A stretch of 64,000 nucleotides of DNA. It comes from Amoebophrya sp. A120. Its lineage: Eukaryota > Sar > Dinophyceae > Syndiniales > Amoebophryaceae. This document shows, piece by piece, positions 26,101 through 41,100 of this stretch. The stretch is from positions 688,398 to 752,397 of the forward strand of contig CAJINV010000006.1 in NCBI GenBank assembly GCA_905178155.1. The letters are read 5' to 3'. A program made the position numbers and the translations under genes. A model generated the notes under the pieces. The model did no database searches and was not told the DNA's origin. It was given only the letters and a program-made list of their open reading frames with translations. Within the stretch, counting starts at the first letter, position 1. Each line of letters starts with the position of its first letter.

Positions 26101-29100
26101 TGCATTCCTGGGAAACCTGTATTGCATAAAAACCAACAACAGGAGGCGCGGCCTCTTTTGTCATGCAATGCACGCAGCTTCTCATGCGGGTTGCCTATGA
26201 GAAAGCGTTCTGGGAAGTTGTCATGCTGGCCTGCGTTCGGAAGTGTTTCACCATCATTCACAGTTTAGCATCACAAGTTCTTTCCAGACCCAGACCACAT
26301 ATTTGCATCCTATAGCAGACAGAGGTCTGTGGCGAGGTGGAGTGCCCGATCCATTGCGAAGTGTCCGCCTGTGTCGAGTGCAAATATGTCTGGGTCTGGA
26401 AGAGTCCGAACTTGTGATGCTGCAATTGGATTCCAAAAAAATCTGTATTGCATAAGCAGCAAAGGGAATGCAATTTTGGCTACGCGGAGAGGGCATTTGT
26501 CATGTGGAATAGGCATCGCGAAGCCCTCACAAAGTCTGCGATGCTAGGGCATGCATCACAGACATCATGCCCCATGCAAGACGTGCATGACAAGTCTCAG
26601 AATCTTCCTGACCCAGACACTTTTGCATTCGATAGCCTGGAGCGAGTGGTCCGCTTGCTCGGCGGGCTGTAGGCGCGATCCGCAGCACGATCCGCTCTAT
26701 GATCCTTCGGCGCCGCTGCCGATCCTGTTCCGAACCAGAACTGTCACCAAGCCGCCGGAATTTGGGGGAGCCGGCTGTGGTGATCTGCGGCAAGAGGAGC
26801 CGTGCAACCGGGATACGTTTTGTCCGATCGACTGCGAACTGTCCGAGTGGGGCGCCTTTGGGGACTGCACCGAAACCTGCCGGACGGACGAGACCGACTT
26901 GTCCAACACGCAACGGCGGACGAGAACGAAGCTGGTGGAAAAACGACACGGCGGCAACAGTTGTCCCGACAACGGAACTTTGGAAGAGATCCGGCAGTGT
27001 GCGGACCCGGACAACAACGCCCTCTGTCCCATCGACTGCTTGATGGGCGACTGGTCGGTGTGGGGCTCGTGCCCGGGGCCGTGTCTGCCGCACGAACAGG
27101 ACAAAAGCGTGTTGCCAACGGTTACATATGATCCGAAATACCTAACCGAAGCCGATATTACAATGAAAAATCTCCCCTTCCCATACTCAAACGGAAATTT
27201 GTGTAGCATGATTTGTGATCACAAACCACGTTGTCATGCTAGAATGGAAGAGATGCGGTCTGTAGTGCTGGTTGGCGTGGGTCAACCTTGCGTCTTCAGC
27301 ATAACAGGAAGCAACTGGAAGCGGGAAACAGCATGACAGATTGCCTGCATACGAGGCCGCGTCTGCGTCTCTTGGCCTTCTTGCAATACAACTAGATTTG
27401 TGTACTCAAATCCAGCATCACAAATTTCCTTTTCGATATGGGGAGGGGAGCTTTTTCCTCACAATAGCCGACTTCTCATCTTTCGCCGACTTCTCCCTCT
27501 GGCGGAAGCAAAAAAGAAGCCGGGAAATAGCGGTGAATTACCGCGCGCCCGGGAAGACATGCGCTGATGTTTACGGGGTCGTGGAAATCTTCGATGTGCT
27601 CAACGCCCGACACGACGAAGCGCCAGCGGGCTATGGGGGTGTCAGGATTGAAATCGTCAAAGTTGAAATAGTTTGTGATGCATAAAATGCAACCCACAAA
27701 GCGCCTGTCTTGCAGAGTAGGCAAGTGAGGCAGATTGTAAGCCTTTTGAGGGGTAGAAACTGAGCTGCTGAAGTAGCAAAACAAAAGGCGCCTTCCTTAC
27801 CCAAACAGCATGACAAACTGGATTTAGGTTCTTCCTAAATTTGTCATGCGCCACATGAAAACTGGCCGCCAACTGGTAACCGTTTTATGGATCACAAATT
27901 ATAATTTGAACTTTGACGAATTTCGATCCTGACACTCCCATACGGGCGATAAAAAAGTGAAGTTCGTCGATCACGACAGTAACGGGTCCGGGGACTTAGA
28001 CGAGGCAGAAATCAAGACATTCGTGTACGATAGTGATTTAGTCACGAGTAAATTCCTGCAGTGGTTTGACCGAGACAAAAACGGCAAGGTCTCGCTCGCT
28101 GAGTGGAAGCAGAAATTCTTCGGAAACGCGTATTTGGATGAAAGTATACTGCGGCAACTAAACGCGTTGCGAACGCTCGATCCTACCCCCCACCACTTCC
28201 AGTTCACCGACTACAAGTACTGCGAGCCCACGGCGTGCAAAATTCACTGCGAGGTCTCGCAGTGGTCGGAATGGTCGGCTTGTCCGAAAACCTGCGACGA
28301 GTTCCAGCAGACCAGGACGCGCGAAATTGTAACCAGCCCACACTTCGGCGGCGACAACTGTCCCGGATCGTTGAGTGAGACCAAAGTCTGCAACGAAAAC
28401 AACCCCTGCCCCGTGGATTGCGTTCTGGGCCCCTGGGTAGACGACACGGAGTGCAGCGCGAGCTGCGGCGACGGCGCGACCAAAACCCGGAAACGCGCGC
28501 TGTTTATCAACTGTAAAAATGTCTGGGTCTGGAAGATTCTGACACTTGTCATGCACTTTTTGCATGAGCCCTGATGTCTGTGATGCATGCCCTAGCATCA
28601 CAGATTTTTTGAGAGCTTCTTGATGCCTATTTCGCATGACAAATGCCCTCTCCGCGTAGCAAAAATTACATTTCTTTTGGTACTCATGCAATACAGATTT
28701 TTCTGGACTCCAAATGCAGCATCACAAGTTGCATTCTTCCAGACCCAGACATTTTTACACTTGATACTGTTGGAGGATGCGCAAAACGGGGGCAGTTGTG
28801 GCGACGTGATTGACACGAACTACCAGCTATGCGTTGCAAATATCGATCTCGCTCCTCTGGACCACTGCAACTTGTTATGCTAAGTCTGGAGCGTGCAAAA
28901 ATCTGTGTTGCATGATTGCCCATAGTAGTTGTCCACTTTTGACCTCCAAGTCGAGTGATAGTTTCTGAGGCAGTTTCTCATGCGCTATAGGCATGATATA
29001 GATCTTCATCTCACGGAATTTGTCATGCTAAGTCCTGCATTCCAGATCCAGCCTTCATGGGAGGTCATGGAAAATCTGCATGACAAACCTTGCGCTCTTC

Positions 29101-32100
29101 CAGACTACTCAGATCGGTGTTTGCAATGCATACCATTGCGATTTGGCCCCCTGCCCGATCGACTGCGTTTTGTCTCAGTGGGTAGCGGAAGACGTCTCCC
29201 AGTGCTCGCTTACTTGTATGCACTGCAAATATAATGTCTGGGTCTGGAAGAGTGCGACATTGATTTGTCATGCTAGTCTGGCATGACAGTAACCTCTGTA
29301 TTGCGTCGCCACGAAGAGCTCCCCTTTTGTGTCATGCAAAGTGGCCGCTTCTCATGCGGAATACGCAACACAGAGCCACGGAAAAATCTGTCATGCTTGT
29401 CGGTGCATTACGGTGTGCTTACTTTTCACTGACGTGCATCACAAGTTTCCAGACCCAGACGTATTTGCAATGCATAACTTGCGGCACAGGGCAATTGAAG
29501 CGAACGCGGAAAATCGATACACCGCCCGATCATGGGGGGAAGGCCTGTGTGGAACCGGAGGGGGCGGTTCTGGTGCTAGAGGATACCATTCCCTGCAACA
29601 CACAACTCTGCCCGGTTGACTGCGTGCTGACGCCGTGGCGGCCGGAAGACACGGCCTTGTCCGTGGATGAGCAGTGCTCAAAGTCCTGTGGCGGTGGCAC
29701 GTACAAAGAGGTGCGGGGGGTGAAAACCGCTGTGGCAAATGGAGGGAAAGCCTGCGACGCCGAGGGGCTGCAGAGTGACGGCACGTATTTGAGGCAGACG
29801 AGTACGTGCAACACGCAGGCCTGCCCTGTGGATTGCGCGTTCAGCGATTGGATGGAGGATGGAATTTGTTCGATCAGTTGTAGCACCGACGCCTTTCCCG
29901 AGGGCGCGCAGCAGTGGAAACGGACCCGACTCAACGAGGCGATGCACGGGGGAAAGGCCTGCACACTACCGGTTTTCGGCGGGAACGTCACGGAGAAGAC
30001 CGAATCTTGTTTCAAAGACCCCTGTCCGATCGACTGCGTAATTTCTCCCTGGTCGGGCGACGTATCCTCTTGCACCAAGACCTGTGGCGGTGGACAGTAC
30101 ACCCGAACTAGGTCGACCCCAACCTCCTCCGCCCACGGTGGGAAGACGTGCGTAGAGGTCGACACCGAGCAATCGTCTGATAATCAGCCAATTTTAGATC
30201 CGGATGATTCTACGAAGATCGCGTTAACGCAGACGCTTTCGTGCAATGCAGACCCGTGTCCGGTGGACTGCGTTTTGTCTCCGTGGGTCGGGGATCCGGA
30301 CACTTGCACTGTGACCTGCGGTGGCGGAACGTACAAGCAGACGAGAACGTCGACTGGGCCGGAGCATGGGGGGAAGACTTGCGACGACCAGACTGTGGAT
30401 CCGAGTAACTTGCAGGGGGTTCTGGAACAGTTTCTGTCCTGCAAGACGTCTCCCTGCCCGATTCACTGCGAGCTGGAAGAATGGGTTTCCGACATCGACA
30501 CCTGCGCCGCTAGCTGTACTGATTCCACGAAGAACATCGCGGACGATGACATTTCCCAAGGCCCAACCTTGCAGCGGACGCGGGGGATCAAAGTGCACCC
30601 AGACCACGGGGGCGCCGCGTGTGGGGATCTGGAAGAAACGGTCCCGTGCAACCGCGACGTTTTCTGCCCCATCGACTGCGTTGTGTCCCCCTGGTCCTGG
30701 GAGCAGCCCGCGCAGGTGAAAAAGTGCGACTTTGAACATGGCGTCGACTACTACGGGGGAGACATTTACGACCCTCCGCAGACGCCGACGGAGACGGGCG
30801 AGCAGTGTCGAGTTCGGTGCGAGAACATGCCGGAATGCACCGCCTTTTCCTGGGTTTACGGGGTGACTGAGCACACGACAGGGGACAAAAACTGCGCCGT
30901 CAAGATATAACCTGCTCAGGTGTTACAATCTCGAACGTTACAATAGAATCTGGAATTTGTGTTGCAAGAAGTGCATGATCTACCCAAGTCTCATAGGATT
31001 GCGCATGACAAGTTCTGGAGTCCCAATCCGCACTACAATCTGGCGAAATTTGTATTGCAGAAAGTGGAATGCTGTCCGAGTCTGTCATGCTCATCACGCA
31101 ATACAAAACCCACACGCTATTGTAACGTTTGAGATTGTAACGTTTGAGCAAGTTATACAAGCGACTGGCGGACACGACGGTCAGAACCGCGACGGGTTGC
31201 TGCGACGGCGGCAAGTGCTCCACGATCGAAGAAGGAGAATGTAGTCACACCTGCGGACCCGACGGGGTGATGACGAAAAAACGAATTGCCACGACGCCAG
31301 CGAATTTCGACGGCGAGGAGTGCGGGGACCTGGAACTCCAGGTTCCCTGCAACACCGAAATTGACTGCCCGGTGGACTTATCAACTGCAAAAATGTCTGG
31401 GTCTGGAAACCTGTGATGCAAGGAAAGGAATAGTGAGCACACTGTGGTGCGCTCCCCAGCATGACAAGTTTTTCGGTGCCTCTGAGTTACGTACTCCGCA
31501 TGAGAATCCACGTTTTTGCATGACAGACCAGAGGACCTTGTCGCGGGCACGCAATACAGAGTTTAGAGTCATGCCAAACTAGCATGACAAGTCTCAGAGT
31601 CTTCCAGACCCAGACATTTTTGCACTTGATAAGACTGCGTGGTTTCCGAGTGGATTGATGACGACCCCGTGGGCAACTGCTCGCACACTTGCGGCGGGGG
31701 CAAGTACACGAAAAAAAGAAACATCAAGGTCTATCAAAGTGGAAAATCCCCCCTCCCCATATTGAAACGGAAATCTGTGACGCGGGATTTGTGTACACAA
31801 ATCACGTCTGTCTTGCAGCGGGGCACTGCAGGCAGACCCTAAGCCTGTGCAGGGGTGTTTTGGTGTAGGTGCTTAGCATAGCAGAGGCCTGCCATGTTGG
31901 TGAAACAGCATCACAAACCGCCTCCATAAGGCGGCGGGTTCTTTGGATTTGCCGTCTTGCAAGAGAGACAGGATTTGTGGTCACAAATCAGCATCACAAA
32001 TTTTTAGGAACGTACCTTTTCAGTATGCGGAGGGGGGATTTTTCATCGCAATAAGGTCCCTCGGGTCGGCGACGGAGCGGCCTGCTTGCCGCTCGAAGTG

Positions 32101-35100
32101 GTGGACGACTGCCAAACCCAGCCTTGCCCCGTCGACTGCGTAGTCGGGGACTGGTACGAAACGTCGGAATGCACGCACACCTGCGGCGACCTGGGGACCC
32201 GCACAGAACAAAGAGACGTTACGCAGCCCCTGTATGGGAGCGAGTGTCAGGATTGAAATCGCCATGACAAATTTTGGCACTGTCTAAATCCAGTTTGTCA
32301 TGCTGTTTAGGGACAGAAGGCGCCTTTTGTCATGCTGCTTTAGCAGTTCTATCGTAGACCCCAAACAGGCTCACAGTCGGCCTCACTTGCCATCCCTGCA
32401 AGAGAGACACTTCACGCCTTGCAATTTATGCATGAGAATTCAATCCTGACGCTTCCATACCCTGCACGGGGGCCTGGCCTGTCCCACGGAAGTGACCAGG
32501 ACGCTGTCCTGCAACCGGGAGAAGGCCTGTCCGGTGGATTGCGTGTATGAGAGTGGTCCACAACTCCGCCGTCCCTCATTCGCATGGCCTCTACAGCAAT
32601 ACAACTCCCAGTACGAATGGAGCTTGCGCATGACAAATTTACGTGCCCCGGGTAGTACTGTTTTTGCTTCCGAGATTTGTCATGCAAACAATGCCGCAAG
32701 GCAGCAGCTGGAGTTTGGATTTAGCATGACAAATGAGGGGGACGAGCGGGGGTTGTGCACTCTTATAGCACGCTGGGTAACTGGAAACCGGATCCGAACG
32801 GATGTTCTAAGACCTGTGGCGACGAAGGTTTGCTGATCAAAACGCGGGAAATTCTTGTCGACCCCGACCACGGCGGAAAGGAGTGCGGGGACCTGACGAC
32901 GACGGAGCCCTGCAATCGGCTGGCGTGCCCGATCCACTGTGTTTTGAAGGAGTGGGAGGCCTGGGAAGCGTGCTCGCATACCTGCACGCCCCGCGACCAC
33001 GGGGAACCGATTCAGGATTTCTACGGCACGCGAAGCCGGACGAGAGGGATCGAAACCCACCCTGCGAACGGTGGGACGAAGTGTGAGCAGATTGGGTCGC
33101 AAACCGAGACGGGCTTCTGCGGAAAAGACCTCTGTCCCATCCCGGCGGTGGACTGTGTGTTGTCGGATTGGAATATGCATCGCAAAAGTATCGTACTAGT
33201 ATAAATCGCATTACAAATTTGCTTAGCATGAGAAATGGAATTTGTCATGCAGTTTTACCTTGAGAAGAAGAGTTGTCATGCATATCTGCAATTAGTACGA
33301 GAACGAGTACGATACTTTTGCGCTGCATATGGAAGCGGGATGAGGGTACGTGCGCCCGGGACTGCAAAGACAGTGACGACGAAAAAGTGTTCGAACGGTG
33401 GTATCGGTCTATCGATCAAGAGCCGTCGGTCACCGGCGTGCAGTGCGACCCGAATCAGGAAGAACAGCGCCGCTGCGACGCCGCCCTACCGCGGTGCAAG
33501 ATCCACTGCGTGACGTCCGCGTGGACTGCGTTTGGAGAGTGTAGTGAATCTTGCGGCGGCGGGCAGAAAACGCGAACGAGGGAAGTGACCACCCCCGCGG
33601 AGTTCGGGGGCACCCCCTGTCCACCGGACGAAGATCTGACCGAATCGGAAATTATCAATTGCAATATATAATGTCTGGGTCTCGGAACTTGTAATGCAAG
33701 TCTGCGATTGATGGGCGCACTTGAATGGGCAGCCACGCATGACAAATTTTTGACGTCCCGCTATGTGCTGCGTATTCCGCATGGCAAATGGCGTTTCACA
33801 ATCACATGACAGGAAAGGGGGATCCTGTTCCTCGTGCGTATGCATCATAGACCTCAGAGTCATGCCAGAGAAGCATGACAAATCCATTGCATTCTTCCAG
33901 ACTCAGATCGGTATTTGCAATGCATAGAAATCTGCAAGACGCAAGCGTGCCCGGTGGACTGCGAGCTTTATGGATTGCAGAAGTGTCTGGGTCTGGAAGA
34001 TTCTAAACTTGTAATGCTGTCGCTGGATTCTAAAAAAGTTTGTACTGCATGACCAGCAAGAGGACTCCAGTTTGTGCTACACGGGGAGGGCATTTCTCAT
34101 GCGGTAGAGGCATCGCAAAGGCCTCTAAAAATCTGTGATGCTAGGTCATGCATCATAGACATCGTTGGCCATTCAAAATATGCATGACAAACTTGGCAAT
34201 CTTCCAGACCCAGACATTTTTGCATTTGATAAGCTTTCGGCGTTTACGAAAGAGGGCGACTGCAGCCTGACTTGCGGGATAGGCGTGCAGAAGTGGACCC
34301 GAGTTGTAACGAAGTCTTCGGCCCATATGGAAGCGTCAGGTTGGAAATTGACAAAGTCGAAAAATTTGTGATGCATAAAATCGATACCAGTTGGAGCCTC
34401 AGTTTGTAAGTGGCGCATGACAAATTTCGGGAGCACGACCCAAATCCAGTCTGTCATGCTGTTTGGGCAAAGAAGACTGCTCCTGTCATGCTACTCCGGC
34501 AGCACATTCTTGCATACCCCCAAACACGCTCACAATCGGTCTAATTTGCTCGCTCCCCTCCAATACAGGCCTCCAGTGCCCTACATTTTATGCATCACAA
34601 ATTTTATTTCGATTTTGTCAATGTCGATTCTGACACTTCCATAGCCCACGGGGGTTTAACTTGCGCAGACGTGGATCCGGAGAACCTGGATGGGGTTTTA
34701 GAAAAAAACACTGACTGCAACACAAAACCCTGTCCAATCGATTGCGAGTTCTCTGCCTGGGAAGATGAAGGAACATGTAGCGAATCCTGCGGGTTGAGTG
34801 GGTCGCAAGTGCAGAAACGATCGGTGCTGAAACCGATGGAGCACGCTGGGAAAAGTTGTGAGGCGTTAGCAACGGAGCAAGACAATTTCTTCCTTGGAAA
34901 GAGTGGCGGCGAGCTGTTGACCCGGGTGTTGACCCCTTGTCCCAACGCTAACGACACGAAACCCTGCCCAATCGACTGTGTTTTGTCGCAGTGGGTGGAT
35001 GGGGACTGTTCGGAGACTATCCTAAGAAAAAACGTCCCCACCCCAGAGTTGTCATGCAGATTTGCGATTACAGGAACATTTGTAATGCGCATCACCAAGA

Positions 35101-38100
35101 AGGAATGCATTTCCAGTTGTGTTTTGGCATTTGTAATGCTGCAAACAGGATAAGCAGATGGATTTGTGATGCAGTTGTCCTTGCTAACGTGCGCGACTCT
35201 ACGGACTGCAACTTGTCATGCGTGGTTCCCAAAACTTCTGGATTTGTGTTGCTAAGTCCCCAGCTTGACTATGGGATGGGGAGGTTTTTGCATAGGATAG
35301 AAACTTGTGGCGGAGGGACGTATATCCGAACGCGGACGATCGAGCAAAATATGGAACACGAGGGGAAGCCCTGCGAGGCCCGGAAAGAGCAGAAGGAGTG
35401 CAACACGCAAGCCTGTCCGATCGACTGCGTGCTGTCGGACTGGGCGGTGTTTGTTGAGCCCGCGACAACCTGTCCCTGCAAGTTCCGAAAGCTACCTCCC
35501 CCTGCGGTCATCCCCCCTCCGCCGGATGCCTACGAGATTACCCTGCAGAAAAGCGACTTAGAAACCCGACTCCCGACAGCTTTGCCGAGTTATCAACAGG
35601 TCGGCGGCCAGTACAACGGTGACTCCATCGAGCTGTCGGAGTTCCGCATGGCCCAGTTTTACGGGATAGACGAAACAGACGACGCACAGATGGCTTTTGC
35701 AGAAAAGTTGTTCATGTGCATTGACGCGGACAAAGGTGGGTATATTGAAGAACAGGAGTACAATGACTTTGTCACCGACCACACCTCCATCTGCGATTTA
35801 CTCCCCGGCACACCCGCGATCTGCGACAAGAAGTGCTATCAAATGCAAGTATGGCTAAGTCTGGAAGAGTGCACTTGTTTGGCATGCACGTTTTGCATGA
35901 CCCAGGATGTCTGTGATGCATGCCCTAGCGTCACAAGATGTTTTGAGGGGTTCCTCATCCCTAATGCGCATGCCCTCGTCTCCGCGTAGCAAAAACAGGA
36001 CTTCATTTGCTGCTCATGCAATGCAGCTTTTCTTTCGAATCGAAACGCAGCATCACAAGTTGTATCCTTCCAGACCCAGACATATTTGCAATGCATACGT
36101 GCGGCGGGGGAAAGATAAAACACGTTCGGACGATCACGACACAACCGGAACACGGTGGGGTGGCATGCAAGGACCTGCCGGGGAATCTAAAAGGCGATTT
36201 ACTCGAGTTCTTTTTCGACTGCAATGAGCAGGATTGTTATGCAAGAAAAAAACTGTGTAAGTGTAAATCTGTGATGCAGAAAATGCAAAACAGTTACACT
36301 TGTTATGCCGGATATGCATCAGAGGCTATTTTAATACGTGTTTTCGCGTAGTAGCTACGCGTACGCATGACGGGTTTTCTGTCATGCAAAACAAATCTGT
36401 GATGCTGTTCCTGCAAAAAAGTTACACTTACACAGTTTTTTTCTTGGATAATTGTCCGGTCCATTGTGAGATGAACGAATGGGAAATCACCACGCCCTGC
36501 CCGGTAACCTGTATCGACAGCACGTTGACCCCGGATCAGCAAGCGATGATCACGAAAACTATGAAACGCACCGTGAAAGTGCCTCCGAACCAGTACGGGA
36601 ATGCCTGTCCGAGTGATGTGGAGAAGATTGTATCCTGTAGTACCAAACCAGTGGCCGAGGGCGGCGACGGGTTACCTTTCTGCGAGATCGACTGCGAAGT
36701 CTCCGATTGGACGTCGGGGGACAATCAATGTAGCCGGACCTGCGGCGGCGGGCAACTGAAATTCACGTATCCTGTGCAAAAGTATCGTACTCGTAGTTGT
36801 AATTGCATTTATGGAATACAAATCCCTTTCTCAAGGTAAATCCGCGATACAGATTATGTTTGTAATGCTGGGCCAATTTGTAATGCAATTTATACTATGT
36901 GTAGGTAGTGCGATGCTTTTGCATTGCATATCACGCGAGAAGTGACCAACGGGGGCGCGAAGCACGGCGGGGAGGAATGTCCCGAAGAGTCGGAAATGGA
37001 GAAGCTCGAACCCTGTAAGCCGGATCCCTGCCCGGTGGACTGCGTCTTATCTCAGTGGGCAAACGACGGACAATGCAGTAAAAGCTGCGGCGGCGGAACG
37101 CAGCGCCGGAAGCGGGATGTTTTGACAGCTGCGGATATCGTAAGGAAAAATCCCCCCTCCCCATATCGAAAACGTATCCGTCTGAAAATTTGTGATGCGC
37201 ATTTGTGACCTCAAATCCTGTCTGTCTTGCAAGAAGCCAAGTCCAGAAAGCGCTTCGCATTTTGCAGGCGGTTTGTGATGCTGTTGGGCTTAGAGCATAC
37301 ACGTTTGCCATGCTAGGCGCCCACGTCAAAACCTCTCGACCGAGGCTTGACATATGCCTGCAATCCTCTACTGCAAGACAAATCTGATTTGTGTACGGGA
37401 ATCCAGAATCAGAAACTTCGTTTCGATATGGGGAGGGGGGATTTTTCCTCTCAATAGCGGACCACGGGGGCAAGCAGTGCGACAAGAAGAGCGACGAAAT
37501 TCCCTGTAACGAGCAATCGTGTCCCATCGACTGCGTGCTGAAAGAGTGGGAAGACAGTACGTCCTGCTCCCACTCTTGCGGAGAATTAGGGGAGAAACAG
37601 CAAACCCGGGAAATTATCAAATGTAAAAATGTCTGGGTCTGGAAGAATGCAGCTTGTGATGCTGCATTTGGATTCCAAAAAAATATGTATTGCAGGAGCA
37701 GCAAAGGGAACGCATTTTTTGCTACGCGGAGAGGGCATTTGTCATGCCTTTTATGCATCAAGAAGCCCTCAAAAAATCTGTGATGCTAGGGCATGCATCA
37801 CAGACATCATGGCTCATGCAACACGTGCATGACAAGTCTAGAATCTTCCAGACCCAGACATTTTTACAGTTGATAGAAATCGAAATCAAAGCCGATCACG
37901 GCGGAAAAGCCTGTGGCGCCCTAACGCAGACCGTTCCCTGCAACCGGGGGATCAATTGCCCGATTGACTGTGTGCAAACCGCGTGGGAAAAGGCGCCGGG
38001 AGAAAGTTGTTCCGAAACCTGCGGCGACTCCGGGCTGCAAAAGTGGTCGCGCAACACGACTGTCGAGGCTGATTTCGGGGGCGCTGCGTGCAATGCCACC

Positions 38101-41100
38101 GTGGATTTCCGCCCCTGCAACCGGAAACCGTGTCCGATCGACTGCGTGCTTTCCCACTGGCAGAACGCGGGCAATTGTAGCGTGACGTGCGGTATGGATT
38201 GCAAAAATGTCTGGGTCTGGAAGGTTGGTGGAACTTGTCATGGTAAATCTGAATCATGCAAAAATCTGTGTTGCATGAGTGCCAAAAGCTGTACCCTTTT
38301 GACCAAGTTGGAGGGGAGTTTCTCATGCAGGATAGGCATGGCAGAGACCTCGCAGAGTCTGTCATGCTAAGTGCCGCACTCTAGACCTCATGGGTCATGG
38401 AAAATCTGCATGACAAGTCTACACTTTTCCAGACCCAGACATTTTTACATTTGATATGCGGGGGCGGACAACGAAAATTGGTGCGGAATGAGACCGTCAG
38501 TCCGGCGAACGGGGGTAAGGCGTGTGACAAGAAGGAAGATTTTGTCCCCTGCAACGACTTCGAGTGCGCGCGGGACTGTAAGACGTCCAACTGGACCATC
38601 AAAAAAGATGCGTCTGGAAACGAGGTCTCTTGCTCCCAGTCCTGCAAAGCGGAAAACGGTCCCGTAGGGCAAATCGAGTACGTGCGGACCATTCTCGAAA
38701 GCGGGAACGATTCCGGCGAGAAGTGCGGAGACTTGAGCCAGTTCCGCGCCTGTAACCAGGATCCCTGCCCAATCGACTGCACTTTGTCGGATTGGGCTTT
38801 GGCGGAGGGTGCCACATGCACCCACACCTGCGGTCCGGATGGGTTGGAGGAGTGGGTGCGGAGCGTCACACGCTCGGGCAGCCACAACGGGGATGACTCG
38901 TGCAAGGATCAACCCATGTCCGAGATGCGGTCCTGCAAGACGGATGTGAATTGTCCGGTAGACTGCGTGTTGGACGACTGGGTGGTGGATCCCACGGTAA
39001 ATTGCACTGCAACCTGCGGCGGCGGCGTGCGAAAGCGGACCCGGGCCGTCAAGGTGCCTGCTGACCACGGGGGGAAGGCATGCGGGGAGACCGTCGATGA
39101 AGTGTACCCGTGCAACCAGCAGCCCTGTCCGATCGACTGCGTCCTCACCGCATGGGTGTTTGACATCGGTATAAATTATTTTGATTCATCTTTTATTGTC
39201 ATGCAGAAACACCTACCTGCAGCTGCATCGCTGCTCTCATGCAGACTGGCCTACTCACTAACCTCTCTTGGTCAAAGTAGCCATTCGTCCGGCATGAAAA
39301 GTAGAAGCGAAATTTTACCATTTTCTCCCGAAGTGGTGTTTTTAGCAAGGCTATTCTGGCTACCCTGCATTACAAATTTCTTTATACTCTCAATGAGGCT
39401 GGTGAAGGGATGTTAGACGAGTGTTGAGCATTCGCTTTCCTCGGGCGCCCTCCGGATCGGCCCCAAAAAGTACCTCCAGGACGATCCCCAAATACTAAGA
39501 ACTAGCCCGCCAGTCTCCTTTTTTTGTATTGCAAAACCCGCATAACAGATGAGGTCTGTCATGCGGGAAACACATGACAGCTAGTGCTTTCCTCGAGCTC
39601 GCACTCCGGATCGGCCCCACAAAGTACCTCCAGGACGATCCCCAAACTAAGAACTAGCCCGGCAGTCTCCTTTTTTCGTTCTTGCAAAACCCGCATGACA
39701 GATGAATGCGAGTAACTAATGCGAATTCTACAACCATGTATCTTCATCTATCAAAATCAAACAGATACCTGTACGAAGAGCTGCGGCGGAGGGTATCCTG
39801 AGTAAAAACGTACCCACACCAGAGTTGTCATGCAGATTTGCCATGACAGGAACATTTGTGATGCGCAACCCCATGACAGGCATTTCCAATCTTGTTTGGG
39901 AACTTGTAATGCTGTAAACAGGATCAGTAGATCGATTTGTGATGCGGCTTTCCTTGCTAACTGGCACTACCTTACGGACTGAAACTTGTCATGCGTGACT
40001 CCTAAAACTCCTAGGCTTGTGTTGCAAAATCCCCATCTTGACTCTGGTGTGGGTACGTTTTTACTCAGGATAGAGGCACGTTGATCCGAACCCGATCCGT
40101 GAAGGTATCAAGAATAAAAATCCCCCCTCCCCATATAAAAACGGAAATCTGTGATGCAGATTTGTGGTCACAAATCAGCTTTGTCATGCTAGAAGGGAAA
40201 AGATGCGGACTCTAGTGCTGGAATGCGTGGGGTGAAAGCTTTGCATCTTCAGCATCACAGGAGGCAGCTGGAAGTGGGAAACAGCATGACAAATTGCCTG
40301 CAAGCGAGGCCACGACTGCGCCTCTTTGCCTTCTAGCAATACAAGTCGATTTGTGTACTCAAATACAGCATCACAAATTTCGTTGTCGATATGGGGAGGG
40401 GGATTTTTCCTTTTGATAGAAGGTGCAAGATGCCCACGGTGGCATTACCTGCGAGTCATTAGGCGTTCTCTCCGAAACCATCGGTTGCAAGCAGCAGGAC
40501 TGCCCGATCGACTGCAAGCTACTCGACTGGCAGCAGGCCAGCGAGTGCAGCATTCCCTGCACGGATACGACCCAACTCGGGTTAAATGTCGACTTCGACC
40601 CGGATAACCCAAGTCACACCGCGCTTGCCACGGGGGGCACCATGAAGTACACCCGGGGGATTGATATCCAGCCAAACGAGTACGGAAAAGCTTGTGAGGC
40701 TTTGGAGAAAACCGAAATTGGCTGTAATAAGGATAAATATTGCCCCATTGACTGCGAAGTCTCTACCTGGGGTACTTGGTCGGAGTGTTCGTTAAGTTGT
40801 GGTGGCGGGGGGGTGAAGAACCGAGCGAGGAGTGTCACTGTGCAGCCGCAGTTTGAAAACGCGGCTCCGTGTCCAGAGTTGGAAGAGACCAACGTGAAAT
40901 GCAAAGAAGATCCGTGTCCGATCGACTGTGTGTTGTCCCCCTGGGAAAACGACCCGGATAATCCAACCTGCTCGAAGACCTGCGGTGATGCTACGCGTTG
41001 CAACACCAGTACCATCGCACTAGTATCAAGTCTGCATGACAAATTTACTCAAAAGAAAAAATGGAAGTTGTGATGCGGAAAGGGGTAAGTGAGTAGATCT

